Shown piece after piece: positions 1 through 11,916 of a DNA stretch of 64,000 nt; the stretch's first letter is position 1; every line of letters starts with the position of its first letter. The notes beneath the pieces were generated by a model. It did not search any database and was not told the DNA's origin. It saw nothing but the letters and a program-made list of their open reading frames with translations. Origin of the DNA: Typha latifolia (taxonomy: Eukaryota; Streptophyta; Magnoliopsida; Poales; Typhaceae). The DNA lies in NCBI GenBank assembly GCA_019914945.1, contig CM034099.1, positions 3,782,001-3,846,000 on the forward strand, in the 5' to 3' direction. The position numbers were made by a program, and so were the translations under genes.

Positions 1-455
1 CACGGATCCTAGGTGATCTATTGTATTCACAACAGCTTTTACAGCATAATCCTTCAATGTTTTCATCACTCTACATGAATCCAACATCAAATTTTGGATT
101 ATAAAACCAGTGCATACACAATATCTTGCCAACGGGTAATCTGAAGATAAACATACGTCTGTTTCTGATCATCGTTACTGTAAGATAATTCGAAATACTC
201 CGCAGCAGAGTATAGCTGTGATCTTAAACTCTTCAAATCCTGGACATGAAATAGTCAATGTGATGCTAAATTGGGAACACTTTTTCTCTTCCAAAGTTAC
301 GAGATGTTAGAAGACTAGAAGAGTACAATAAAATCATAAACTACTACACAAAAGCAACGAAGCAAAGGAAGCACCTTGAGGCAATCTGAGAAGAGGAGGC
401 TTTGTTGCATGGAGAGCTCGTCAAAGGAAGCAGATGATGGAGATAAAGTTTCCAT
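1..455 (-). CDS. ABIL: ABI-like (ABIL) subunit of the WAVE/SCAR complex, N-terminal part, cut by window edge
   Basis: ABIL proteins are subunits of the plant WAVE/SCAR complex, which activates ARP2/3 actin nucleation. Three minus-strand exons join in frame: 375-455 (27 codons from ATG 453-455), 157-239 and 1-70. Each boundary has GT/AG signals. Conserved stretches are [15 protein letters not shown], the segment with [16 protein letters not shown], and [18 protein letters not shown], which match the Abi-family N-terminal helical region. About 78 residues are visible and the rest lies left of position 1. The ATG was chosen because it directly precedes the conserved N-terminus. A long (GA)n tract at 744-828, which reads (CT)n in the gene's sense, lies about 300 bp upstream. 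The ABIL paralogue number cannot be assigned from this part. Confidence 0.92.
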
Positions 456-740
456 TGATAAAATTAAGTGAGCCCCTAAAGCTATCAGAATTGCCTTATA
501 AATTTCTAAGCAAAATAAGTCACAGGTAATTAGGAGAAGAATTAAGACTATATTATCTAAATGATTGTAAGACTGTTAGTGTTGATACGGAACAAAACCT
601 GTTTAGTTGCATCTGATGACAAAATCAGAAAGAAGAATCCAAGAGGGCTTTGGCCTAATAATTCTATCTCCTCCCACACTATAAATGAGGTTGGGAATCG
701 GAAAACAACAAGGAGAAGAAGAAGAAAGAGCACAAAGAAG

Positions 741-832
<92 letters not shown>

Positions 833-2148
833 AAGAAATTGTCTTTGGTTGCTGTCCCTCTCATTCTAAGACCAACGTCTTTTTTTTTCTCTTTTTTTTT
901 TTTAAGTGAAAAGGACCAACTTCTCGTTCAACTACTCTTTTAGCAGGACAAATCCAACACAAAGGAAAAAGAAAAAAAAGAGCAACTGAATAAGCTTCCT
1001 TGATTTCTTCTCTTTTTCTTTACTTTTACATCAACTAGTCATATGACTCAATATCACACTGTACTTCTAAGTTATTCTCTCATTTTTTTTTAGAAAAAAA
1101 AAATTAAAATATTCTTTTGAAGGGCGAGGATAAGGACAGAAAAAAAAAAAAGGATAGTAAATTAGTAATACACTAATACCTGTGAGAGACTAGAAGGATT
1201 ATTTTTAAAGCGTTACCTGTTAACTTTAACTGGCTTAGAGACTTCCTAGGATCTAATGAACAAAGATCTCGATACACTAACCCCATCAGCAAATGGTCAA
1301 AAGGGTAGATTAATTAAGCACACCAGGTGGTGATTGCAAGCAAGCCACCTTTCTTTTTTACAAGCTAATAACAGTAATGATTCCGGACAAACATCAAGAG
1401 AGGCACGTTGAAAGACGGGAGCATAAGTTTCGGTGCAGTCTTTTTCACGGACATCATCATGTCATCCACTCCGGACCCACTTCCTCTTCTTCTTCATTAA
1501 ATAAAAATTCTCTGGTCCTTCAGTCTTCATCTTGAACAATTTCCCCATGATTGACGGTAGGAGAATCATAGAGGGGTTGTTCGACGTGAAGCGTGGGAGC
1601 CTTCGGCATGCCTAATTGGGGGCCACGTCTCTCTTAGTCTAACAGAAATGGTCGTGTTCAAATAACAAAATTATGGGTCAGTTTCTTATTAACATTTGTT
1701 TTTTATTATGGCCCATCTCCTAACTAGTAATATATTAATCGTACATCTATAGTTCTGATAGAGTTTAGAAGAGAACAAAAGAGGCCATTGGATTTGATCC
1801 GAAGCAATTAGAGTTGAGGTTGGCTCACGCAAAATTTCGATCCAAATGCTTGCGTATTCAACCATTCATATCGCATCTAAAAGAAAAACATATGATAGCT
1901 ATAGGATTTAAGCACGCCATCGATATATTAATGTGCATTCGACGATCCAATTGCCACTCTAGTATCATTATATCAGCTGCTTGATGCATTGATAGACAGG
2001 CCCAGTATCTGAAATATGATACCGTTCACAGGCCCAGTTCAGCCCAGTTTGATAAGAGCGAATTGAGGAGGAAGGCTGAAGTCGTATTTGCTTCCGTTAA
2101 TTGTTTCTAGTAACCACGGCCGCAATGGATAGTGTTCCTTATAGCCAG
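456..2148. other. Space between ABIL 5' end and Csl 3' end
   Basis: The left part should hold the ABIL leader and promoter. It contains the (GA)n tract at 744-828 and several poly-A/poly-T runs (about 880-905 and 1087-1105). The right part runs into the presumed 3' flank of the cellulose synthase-like gene. No other gene, tRNA or intact transposon was recognised. Confidence 0.6.
744..828. repeat. (GA)n microsatellite, about 42 units, upstream of ABIL
   Basis: This is an uninterrupted AG dinucleotide run of 85 bp. In the sense of the minus-strand ABIL gene it reads as (CT)n, a common feature of plant 5' leaders and core promoters. It creates a false open frame of Arg-Glu repeats on the plus strand and a Ser-Leu frame on the minus strand. 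Neither is a gene. Confidence 0.97.
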
Positions 2149-5100
2149 CTAGGGGGATAGGTAGAAACAAATGGACAGAAGGATCCCCACAAGCAAAAGA
2201 GAGAGAATTGTGACACTCCCAGGCATCTTCCCTCCATCACTTCTCAAGAACATCGCCTCATAGACAGGCAAGCAGTTGGCCACAGCGAATCCAGACAAGA
2301 ACAACTGCGCAGGCATTTCGTCAAGCACTCCTCCCACCGTTGCAGCTCTTGCGATTCCCACGACCAACGAGCTCAGATTCAAGACTGCCGCTGCCCCCAG
2401 CGAGAGAAAGAAAGGGGAAGCTATGCCAAAGTCGAAGACCCCTTTGTTGTATCGCTTGTTCTTCTCGTCCTCCATCACTTTGCTGGTCACGTTGAAGCCT
2501 TGAGCAGAGACGCCGAGGTGTTTGAGTGCGAATTGGATGCTGCCAAAGAGGGAAGATGCGAGGGCTCTTGTCATCCACATCCTTTGGTCACTCCACCACT
2601 GTTGGATCGTTCCATTGGATGCTACGAATTCGGCCAGGTCTTGGAAGTAGGAAGCAAAGAAGAGGTAGGCATATAAGTAGAACCATGGGTCTGAAACCTG
2701 TAACGGGACAAATTTTAAGAACACTATCCGTTAGCTGAGTTGGCCCAATTATCCAACCTAATTATCAGCAAGAGTTCGCCCCCATTATTCAGCCCGGTAG
2801 AATACGTGGTAAAAATAGACCACAATAGCTTAAGATTACTATGGTAACTATTATCGTAGTTGATATTAGAATATTTTGAAAATTATATCCAGATATTTGG
2901 TGTAGACTGGTCAGTACCAGTTAGAATTGATTCTTATTGTAGTTATCTATTATTTCAATGACCTGGTCCACTATACACAGGTCACTATCTTTTCTTCATA
3001 GGCTCGTGGTCCTCGTCTACTCGATTGAATTATATTGCCACCCCTATCTATGCACAGTCACAGATGATCAAAAGGGATGGTTGATCCTTTCTATAGTTTA
3101 TTTTCCTCCAATAAGCTAAAATTGAGAGAGGGACAGAGAGAGAGAGAGATGCAGACCTTTGGGAACAAGGGCCATTGGTAGATTAGTGCCAGTTGTGGGA
3201 GAATAGCATAAGCAGTGATAGGAACGCACCAAAGGCCCCAAAAGGCATAATGTGCATAGCATAAAACAGTAGGCAAAGAAGCCCTCCTGATACCAAAAGT
3301 GAGGGGACTGTACTGTGACAAGCCCACCTCATAGAGCCCCACAATCCATCTCTTGCACTGGCTAAGACCATCATGCAAGTTCTTTGGAGCATCCCCTAAA
3401 AATGCCGGTTCCGGAGGGTCGCACAGCACCGAATGCCACCCTTCGCAGTGCAGACGATAGCCAGTGTAATAATCTTCCACTAGAGATCCATATAGAAATC
3501 CAATCTGCAAAGGTATAAGATATCCAAGCAGTAGATCATGAGTTTGAATCCTGGCATTTTAGATTTTTAACATGATATATTTGAATGTAAGGACTGATCA
3601 CCTTTGCACCCCATTTGGTACCAATCTCATAGTCACAAGCAGCCACCTCATAAGCCCTCTCTATGCTCCTCTCCGAGCTTATCAAGCCATTGCCATTAAT
3701 GGACTCACCCGAAGAGCCGCATAAGGCTCGGCGTGAGTGGAAACAATTCGTGCCAACGTAGTTAGGTCCTTGGAGTCCGTCCATGCCTCTTGCGTTAACC
3801 TTAAAGAGCCTTTTCAGCTCACCCCCATAGATGTCATTCTTGTTGAGCCCTTGGAACTGCTGAGGGAATTGAACGAATGCCAACTTGGAGGCAATTGATG
3901 GATCCAAGAAGTAGCAGAGAACTCGCAAGGGTGAGTTGGGATCATTGGAGTACATGTCGCAGTCGATAGTGAGCATCACCGGTGCGTTCGTTAGGATACT
4001 GGACACCCGAACCTTAACATGATATCAGAGTCAATTTACTTTCGAGTTAACTGTCATAATATCATTTATAACACCTATTGTTTTTAATGATCTTATAATC
4101 TGACACTTCGTATAAATAAAAATAAAAAGTCTCCTTATTTTCTACATTATTTTTTTCCTTTTAGTAAATTGTTAAAGAGTTGTACCAAAACATTGAGAGC
4201 TCCAGCCTTGAAGTGGTGAGGAGAAGTGGGACGTTTCTCTCTGGAGACATAGATAAGATTTGGCAGTGGTTTGCCATTAATATCTTTATCTCGGCTGCTT
4301 TCAAGAAGCACCTGTTTCAAAACAAACCACTTCTTAGAGAGTAATAATATTTATTAGTGATGATATATATGTTTTGCAATATACTAAACTAGTACACATA
4401 GACTATATTTTTATATTTATTTATAGTGATGATATGTTTTGACCTGGATTACTGAAGGGTGGTTATTGCGAGTAAATCCCTTCCATTTCTTGAAACTCTG
4501 GTGCTCTTCTTCAGAGATGCATCCTTTCTCCATTGCAGTCTCTACCTTCTCCTTCATAGCTTGGTACATCATCTACAAAATTATTATCCATTCATCTCTT
4601 ATATTGTATTATATTTTGAGTTTGAAATTACTCATTATAGTACATGCAGTAAATCTTTGAGTAAAAGAAAGGATTCCCAAGCTAAAGGACGAAAGATCTG
4701 TCTCTGTCTCTATAATTGCAAAAAAAGTGAGACAAAGGCCAGAAACCTTTTTATAATGTTGGAGATATTGTTGTTTATGATGCATCTGCAGAGCATGGAA
4801 TAATATTTAACTTCTCATGGGCCCAAGAAATTAAAAAATATCCATTGGCTCACAATAAAGTTGGAGATAGTCATAAATTAAAAATATTAAAAACGATTGG
4901 CCTTCAGTGGCCGGCATCGTTGGGTTAGTGAGTAAAATTATTAAGAATAAATTTATTTGACATTTTTCTTAGATTTATGTTTAAATGTATATTTTAGTGT
5001 TTGATTTGACACGAAGTAATAATTACCTTGATAAAAAATAATAATGTTAGTTAATTTTTAAGAAGATAATTTTTCTCCCTCGTATATTAAGATAAGTAGC

Positions 5101-5858
5101 AAATTATTATCTCTGATGGAGATTTTTGTACCGTAAAGTTAAAATTTTTCCTTTTATTTATGTATTTATTTATTTTTAATTTAGCCCTATTCGTCTTTAA
5201 GATTTGGGTAGTCAAACTAAGAAATAGGTACTATTCCATTCCCAAATATTGCCAGTCTAATCCTAAAATATGCATGAAGTCTAATCACCTTCATCTCTTT
5301 CGAGTCCTCGTCACATACAGACCCAAAATAGACCTCCGGCGACCTCGCCGTGATCGACTTCTCCCTGCAGAACGGTAACCAATACCTCGCAAACTTGGCC
5401 GCCTCCAGGAACGCCAAGAAGGTGACCTCCGACCCCCCGTCGTCGGAGACGTAGACCGACAACCTATCGGCCGGGTAGTCGAAACCCATCAGCGAGAGTG
5501 CTGTGCTCACCACACCCATCGGGGGCTCCTTCTCGGGATCCGCGGTGCATACGAACACGTCAAGGGCCGGCCATTCCTTACGGTCAGGGAGCCGGTCCGG
5601 GAACTCGAGGCGTCGCACTGGGCGCCACCGGAAGGGTTGGGAGCACAGCCATAGAAAGGCAAGGATCAAGTCGGAGATGAAAAGAGTGATGGAGAGGGAG
5701 AAGGATAAGAGAGTGGAGGATGTGATAAAGAGGGAAGTAGTGTGGTGGTAGAGAAGGGCGAGGATGGCGAGGGAGTAGAAGAGCATGTGGGTGCGATAGA
5801 GGGGGAGGTTTTGGTCTACTTGGATAGCGTGAAGAGCTCGAGAGGATTTTGTTGTCAT
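2149..5858 (-). CDS. CSLG: Cellulose synthase-like protein, CslG/CslE-type clade, complete
   Basis: This is a membrane-bound family 2 glycosyltransferase. Six exons join to 710 residues: 5289-5858, 4444-4572, 4186-4311, 3602-4012, 3157-3504 and 2149-2697. N-terminal membrane segments lie at about residues 24-45 and 50-73. Catalytic signatures are CTAD near 104-107, DDGGSE at 139-144, the DxD motif (DCD, 292-294), VED at 421-423 where most relatives have TED, and QCKRW at 461-465. The C-terminal exon carries several membrane helices. The RING zinc finger of true CesA proteins is absent, and the length suits Csl. IGFLYGSLVEDYYTGY and CEGWHSV resemble CslG more than CslE. Related clades act on wall polysaccharides, and some CslG-derived enzymes glycosylate triterpenoids, so the substrate is open. 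No stop or frameshift was found. Confidence 0.93.
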
Positions 5859-6043
5859 CCTTTGGTCTACAAGAGCAACGAACGAGGTGGAGAGAAAGTT
5901 GGAGCTTCTTGGGTTTAAATAAAGCTTTTAGAACGAATCAATTGGAAATAGAAAGAGTTATTATTTTTATTCTTTTATTGCATGTAAACCCCTTGGAAGT
6001 CTGTTATTTATGTACGTAATTTTTTTAAAATTTTTTTACATGA
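5859..6043. other. Csl 5' flank
   Basis: This short stretch lies between the Csl start codon and the hAT-like element. It should hold the leader and proximal promoter of the minus-strand Csl gene. The transposon begins less than 200 bp from the ATG, so it sits inside the likely promoter. Confidence 0.5.
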
Positions 6044-6051
6044 AATATCTG

Positions 6052-6824
6052 TAAGGGTGTAAACGAGCCGAGCCTGAGCAAGCCTGCTCTGGCTCAGGCT
6101 CGGCTCGAAAATACTTTCGAGCCTCATAATGTTGCTCAGGCTTAGCTTAAGCTCAACTCAAGCCGAGCTCGAGTTGAGCCTAACTGAGCCCGAGCCAAGC
6201 CCGAGCAAAGATCGGGTTTGATTAGAGGATGAGGCGGTGGCGACATGGACGACGGCTTGCCAAAGGAGTCGGAGACGGATGGAGAGGAGACGACGACGAG
6301 GAGATGGTGAATAAAAGAGGAGGAGGAAGCCGACGGAGTGGACAAGGAGGAGGCCAACGGAGGAGGAGGAGGAGGCCGACAGAGTGGAAGGTGTGGCGCC
6401 ACGGTGGTGGCTTGCCATCGTTGCCGATGGAGGCCGATGGGGAGGGAGGAGGTGGCGGCACGTGGGGTGAGGTTAGGAGTGGTGATCAGATGGATGAGGG
6501 TGGATGAGGGTGAGGGTGAGGATAAGGGTGAGAGGGTGAAGGTGAGGGTGGGGTGGGTGAGAGAATTGAGGATAAGGAAGGTGACCTGATGGGAAGGTGA
6601 AGTGATGGATGAGAGTAGGATAGGTTAGGGTGGAGTAGGTGAGGGTGATGAATATTAAATGTGTTACGGGTGAGGATATCGAGCCAAGCCTGAGCGAGCC
6701 GGCTCTAGCTCAGGCTCGGCTCGATATTAATTTCGAGCCTATTATGATGGCTCGGGCTCGGCTCAACTCTGACCGAGCCGAGCTCGAGCCAAGCCCGAGC
6801 TGCTCGTCAAGCCTGACAGCCCTA
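6052..6824. mobile_element. Non-autonomous hAT-like DNA transposon, 773 bp
   Basis: Both ends carry inverted termini of the type TAAGGGTGTAAACGAGC (left) and, reverse-complemented, TAGGGCTGTCAGGC (right). Next to the ends are many copies of GAGCCGAGC/GCTCGGCTC. The flanks carry an exact 8 bp direct repeat, AATATCTG, at 6044-6051 and 6825-6832, as expected for hAT transposition. The interior is GC-rich and purine-rich and has no transposase-like frame. Open frames in it are compositional. Confidence 0.85.
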
Positions 6825-6832
6825 AATATCTG

Positions 6833-8133
6833 CATGTCTACTAAGGTTTTTTCTTGTATATTTATATTATTAATTATGCAATAATTGCAACCGTATGTAT
6901 CTTGTAAAGGCAAGAGCACAAATACGTAAATTCCACAGGGTATCCATGTAAAGATGGCATTAGGAAAAAAAAATCTAGCAAGAGACATAAATAGCCTGAA
7001 ACAGTCCTTGGGTCTTCGCAGAAAATTCCACATGCGATAAGACTACCATTTCTTATCGCCCATACTTGCTGTTGGCGGATACACGTAGTTAAATATGGGT
7101 CCCGCGACCCCATGTGTGGACACGTGAGCTCCTACGTGGGCCGCAAGATTGGAAGAAATTGTTACGCATGAGCCAAATAGGGCCATTTCAATTTGGACGT
7201 CTGTTTTGTCGTAAATAATGAATTATAACCTCAATTATCTCAACTTTATATGATTATATCACATCAAATAAGTTTTTTATAATATATATATATATATAAC
7301 ACTATGATTTATATCCTAATTCTGATTTAAGCATTACCATTTTACTATTTACAAATCAAGCCATATATAGAAAATACACTGAATTAAATTTGAACTAATA
7401 CTGTGAGAATATTTTATTAAGTAAAGATATTTTATTTTTTAAATAAATAAAATATTTTTATTTCTAAGATAAATAAAATATCCGTAGTATGACTTGGTTG
7501 AGGGTATTTTCGTAATCTGCGTAGTATGGTTAATTTAATTTAAAGATTTTATTAAGTTTAACTAACTAATCTAATGGTATTTTATTTTCTGCACATATTT
7601 GCTAAATTATAGGGCTCGATTTATAAATAGTAAAAATATAAGGTGTAAACTATAATTTTATTAAAAGTAAGGGTATTATATACAATTTTTTTATATAAAT
7701 ATAAATTATTCCATGAGTAAATGCAAAGAAAGAATATTATTTTAGTTATTTATATGCGCTTGTGGTAAACTGGTAATTCTGAGAGTGAATATTTTTTTGT
7801 GGTAACTATGATATTTTGATAAAATATAACATTTTAAAAGTTTTAGATGATAATTATGTAAAATTTCTTTTTTTTTTCCGTGATACATCGACCCTTCTAC
7901 TATAAAGCAAATTTTAAAAATACCTTTATATTAGTTATTTGTTAAAAAAATTTAAAAATAATATGCGAGTGTCAATATTAGGTCCTTTGAGGAACCATTT
8001 GAATCTTATTATAAAGAGAAGAAAGATATGTAACTTAGGTAAAAAAGTTATTTTGTATGAAAAGAGCGGAAGAGAGTTCTTCTTTCCATATCACTTCTAG
8101 TACCATAGTAATTGTAACACCAAAGCACTACGT
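6833..8133. other. AT-rich space with a MITE, no gene
   Basis: The stretch becomes very AT-rich after about 7200. It holds an inverted-repeat MITE at roughly 7290-7690. Apart from this I see no coding exon or RNA gene. Confidence 0.55.
7290..7690. mobile_element. Inverted-repeat MITE, copy 1
   Basis: The left end (ATTTATATCC...TTTACTATTTACAAATC) matches the reverse complement of the right end (GATTTATAAATAGTAAAAATATAAGG followed by CTATAATTTTATTA). A related copy lies at about 46760-47135. Target duplications could not be fixed because the flanks are low-complexity, so the ends are approximate. Confidence 0.55.
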
Positions 8134-8141
8134 TATGACAC

Positions 8142-9979
8142 TAGGGGTGGCAATTGGGTCAGGTTAAGTAGATTCGGGTCGAATCGGATTTAGGTCGAAT
8201 CAACTTTATCTTGATATAAACATGACCTAATTAATAAATAAGTTGCATTTAGTAACACGAACACGACTCGATTAATAAATAGGTAAATCGACCTGTTATA
8301 AACGGATCAAATTAACATGACCCATTTAACTTGTATACTTAAACGGATCATGTTAATCCGACACGTTAACATGACCCGTCTAACCTATTTAATATAAATT
8401 TTATATAAAATTTAATATTTACTGATTTATTATATATAGATCGTGTATCATAAGATTGGTTAAATAGTTTGTACATAGCTCGCAATAACCGGAGGAATGA
8501 GGAGATACATTATGGAGTACAATATGGGGAGGGAGTGCTGATGATTCATGAGGCTGCTACCTATTTGTGACAATCTTGCCTCCTGCACCACCACATAGTT
8601 GGCTAAAGAAGATCTCTATCTCGAGTGTGAACATGAGAAGAAAGAGGAACTTCAACTGAGTAGCTGTTGTCAATTGCGAGCAAGTAATAACTCCTGCGAA
8701 CTCCACTAGATGTCTGCATCCTTTCTGTGGCCAGCATCTTCAAACCGTGTGTTTCTCTGAATTAATCTATCCACATTATTCCTCTGATAATGTTGATAAC
8801 CGATGAGCAAAATGAATGAAATAATCTGCACAAAAAAGATGAGTAGTACTGTAAGCATGTTATCAAGATGGCCAATCAATAAACAAATAAGCAATAGCAA
8901 TAATTTTATGATACTCAAAACTGGAATTTTACCAAGAGAAGCACAGAGCTTTAAATGGTCGAAAGATTTAAAAAAAAAAGAAAAGAAAAACAAACGGGCA
9001 CCAAGAATAATAACTAATTATATCAGCATAAGTACTACTTGTCCGATGAATCTTGAACCTTAAGATGTATTAGATACATATAAGCACAATGAGAGATGAT
9101 TAAATATTTACCAACTATAATAGTGTCCAGATCACACATTTATGTCCATCTCCTAGAAATACATCATAAAGACATAAAACCAATATGAGTAGTAGATGCA
9201 TTTGAATTCAGAAATAAGGTAAAGTATACATATATGTCCATCTCCTAAAAAAACATCATAAAGACAAAAACCGAGGATATACCTATAAACAAAAAGTGAT
9301 GAGGTCTCTGCATGCACGACAGCGACGGCTGTGAAGGCGGCAGGCAATGGCTGCCGTGAGGGTTAGGGCAGATGGGGAAAAGATTCGACGAGGGTGAGGG
9401 GGTTGGAGAGATTCGAAGAGAGAGGAGGTGGGAGGCACCTGGACGGAGGCGGAGACGGAGGTGGGAGTTGGGAGGTACCGCGAACGGAGGTGATTGGAGA
9501 GAGAGGAGGCACCAAGGCACCATAGAAGGACGTCGACAAACTCTCAGGGCAAATGGCAAGTGGAGACTTAAGTAGGAGGCACTGCGACAGGCGACAGACG
9601 GCGACCGAAGAGATTGGAAAGAGGACGTGCGACGAAATTTTTTTACCCTTTTGGTGAGATGAGGCAGTTGGACTGCCAAAGAGTGGAGAGTGGAGAGTAC
9701 AGAAAACGATAGACTGATTTAGGTTTTAGACTTAAATTACCTTATATATATATATGAGTTGACGAGTTGGCAGGTTGATGGGTTGACCCGATCCGACCTT
9801 ACCCGTATACTTAAACATGTCAAATGGGTCAAAACATGTTAACTATATAAATCCGAACATGACATGATTATTAAACGGGTTAGGCGGATTGACCCGTTTA
9901 CGACCCGAACCTGATTACACTAAACCCAAACCCGATTAAGAGCCCATTTATCAGGTCGGGTTAAGATTTGCCACCCGTA
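8142..9979. mobile_element. Non-autonomous hAT-like DNA transposon, 1.84 kb
   Basis: The left terminus reads TAGGGGTGGCAATTGGGTC. The reverse-complemented right terminus reads TACGGGTGGCAAATC. Repeats of GGGTCGA/GACCCG/ATGACC fill the areas next to both ends. The flanking 8 bp are TATGACAC (8134-8141) and TGTGACAC (9980-9987), a 7 of 8 match. No transposase domain is visible. The middle contains a GC-rich block (about 9300-9620) and a stretch that may be captured sequence (about 8560-8840). Confidence 0.8.
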
Positions 9980-10122
9980 TGTGACACCTATGCTCAAGAC
10001 GGATCAAGCGGATTGGCCCGTTTAGGACCCGAATTTGATTATACTAAACTAAACCTGATTAAGAGTCGAGTTATCGAGTCGGGTTAAGATTTGCCACTCG
10101 TATGCGACACTTGTGCTCAAGA
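9865..10122. repeat. Tandem duplication of the hAT right end plus target site
   Basis: About 125 bp containing the right transposon terminus, the 8 bp target duplication and the adjacent host motif GCTCAAGAC are repeated immediately downstream. Copy one runs about 9865-10000 and copy two about 10001-10122. The second copy has its own TTGCCACTCGTA terminus and TGCGACAC. The copies differ at scattered positions, so the event is not recent. Confidence 0.8.
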
Positions 10123-10125
10123 CAT

Positions 10126-11090
10126 GCAGCGATGTGAAGAAATATAAAAACTTAAGAGAAGAGCTTATAAGCAGAAGTATAATCATAATTATGATCACAA
10201 CTCAAGAATATAGTTGGTTCATCCTCCACAGATTTACACAAACAAGAACAAATCTACTATTAAGAATATGGAATATAAATAGAGAGATCTCACATCTCTA
10301 CTATAACAAGCATATAAGATTTGAAGAAATAAAAAAACTCTTCTTATTTGATTCTCTTAATAACATCTCCTTCCCTCAGTGTCCTAGTCATCACTAGAAA
10401 GTGAAAACTAGGCTAACTTACACTAATAATACTTAAAAAGCAATCTGTGACGCTAATCAAAATTTTGACCAAATGTGTCAAAGGCATCAGTAATACAAAT
10501 GGCTAAGCTAGACCCATGGAATACTACAGTAATTAGGTGACTCGAGCTTATCTACCATTGGACGAGACTGATTTTTTACATTGGATAAACCCAAGCTCTT
10601 TAATATAATCCCACTTAGCTCAAACATGAGTGAAGTGAATCCAACCAATATAATGCATTGTATGAATCAATTGATCGATGAGTTTGATATCACAAACCCA
10701 ACATATTTAACAACTTTCGACACGAGAGAGATTTTTCATAGATGTTTACGTAGAAATTGGTCATGGGTTGTAGTGTATTTATTTTAAAATAATAATTTGC
10801 TCAATGTCGACATTACTATCTATATGTATATATATGATTACGATGTGGCTTGCCATCCATCTACGTGGAGAAGTTATTATTTGCCACGTTTGCATTGCGG
10901 AAGGCCCAGAAGCTAACGCCTTTCGTACGGTCAAACCGCTCATCCGTGTAGGACCAATGATGGTTTACAGGCCCAAAAGTTCCTCGGCTGCCAAGTACCC
11001 CCTGATTGAACGAAACTCCTGCATCAGGGATAGCAGAGGATCACTTCTTGAGTTGCCTCCATTAAAGAAGGTAAGGGAGGGAGGTTAGTT
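10126..11090. other. Ferrochelatase upstream region
   Basis: No coding exon was recognised. The stretch ends in the presumed ferrochelatase promoter. Short open frames here lack any family resemblance. Confidence 0.5.
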
Positions 11091-11342
11091 GGGGCCTAGG
11101 TGGGTGCAGCGATTTCCACTCTCCTTCTTTTGTTTGACCACCGGAGGAAGAGTATTCCCGACGCCATCGCACGTCTCCTTTTATAATTTCCTCCTTTACA
11201 CCTACTCTCCTCAACCATCTCCTAATCGTAACCCTAGCAAAGAAGAGGAGGAGGAGGAGGAGGAAGTCGACCGCTTTTGATCTCATCTCCTTGTTCTAGA
11301 GTTCTCATCAATTCGATCGACCAATAGATTGATCATCCAAAG

Positions 11343-11350
11343 GTATATAT

Positions 11351-11416
<66 letters not shown>

Positions 11417-11891
11417 CGAGTCCCCATTTCTTATCTAACTTTACCAGATCCTATGATCTATAACTGTCCGGGGAATCGTGACTTATATATAATAGTATGC
11501 TTTCGGAGATCGCACTGCATACATCAAAGGATCGAAAGATACTAACAGAGTTTGATCTGGAAATAATTGTGTTTGTAGAGGAAGGAGATTTATTAGGACT
11601 AGTTTTAGACATTTTGAATCTTATGGTGATTTGAGTAAAGGACTTGAGAGTAGCCTTTAAGTTCTATGTTTTGTTGTGAAAAACGAAATTTGAGGTTTAT
11701 AGTCAAGTTGTATATACATCTAAGCTCGAGAAACCTTAGATTTGAAGAGGATAACTTTGTGTCTCAGTACATTTTAGTCTTTATCATTCAAATGTGCATT
11801 AATTGGTAATATACTTATCTAATGTATGTAAGCGGTGATGAACTAAGTTTTCCATGTTGGTTGTACATAATTTGTGTATGTGCTATCTCAG
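11343..11891 (+). other. Probable intron in the ferrochelatase 5' leader
   Basis: A donor (AAAG|GTATAT at 11342/11343) and an acceptor (TCTCAG|GTGAAG at 11891/11892) frame an intron lying wholly before the ATG at 11917. A (TC)30 tract sits ten bases inside the donor. This is inferred from splice signals only. Confidence 0.6.
11354..11413. repeat. (TC)n microsatellite, 30 units, at start of FC2 leader intron
   Basis: This is an uninterrupted TC run of 60 bp just downstream of the inferred leader splice donor of the ferrochelatase gene. Its sense orientation matches the (CT)n upstream of ABIL. Confidence 0.95.
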
Positions 11892-11916
11892 GTGAAGTTT
11901 TGACCAACTTGACAGT

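Noticed and set aside
561..869. Plus-strand open frame with a long Arg-Glu repeat, and the opposing Ser-Leu frame
   Set aside because: Both are translations of the (GA)n microsatellite. There is no family resemblance and the location is upstream of ABIL.
6142..6589. Several GC-rich frames inside the 773 bp element
   Set aside because: They overlap in multiple frames on both strands, are compositionally biased, and lie within a defined non-autonomous transposon with no transposase motif.
9245..9679. Minus-strand 144-codon frame
   Set aside because: It lies in the GC-rich core of the hAT-like element, is Ser/Pro/Leu/His-rich by composition, and overlaps an equally long plus-strand frame.
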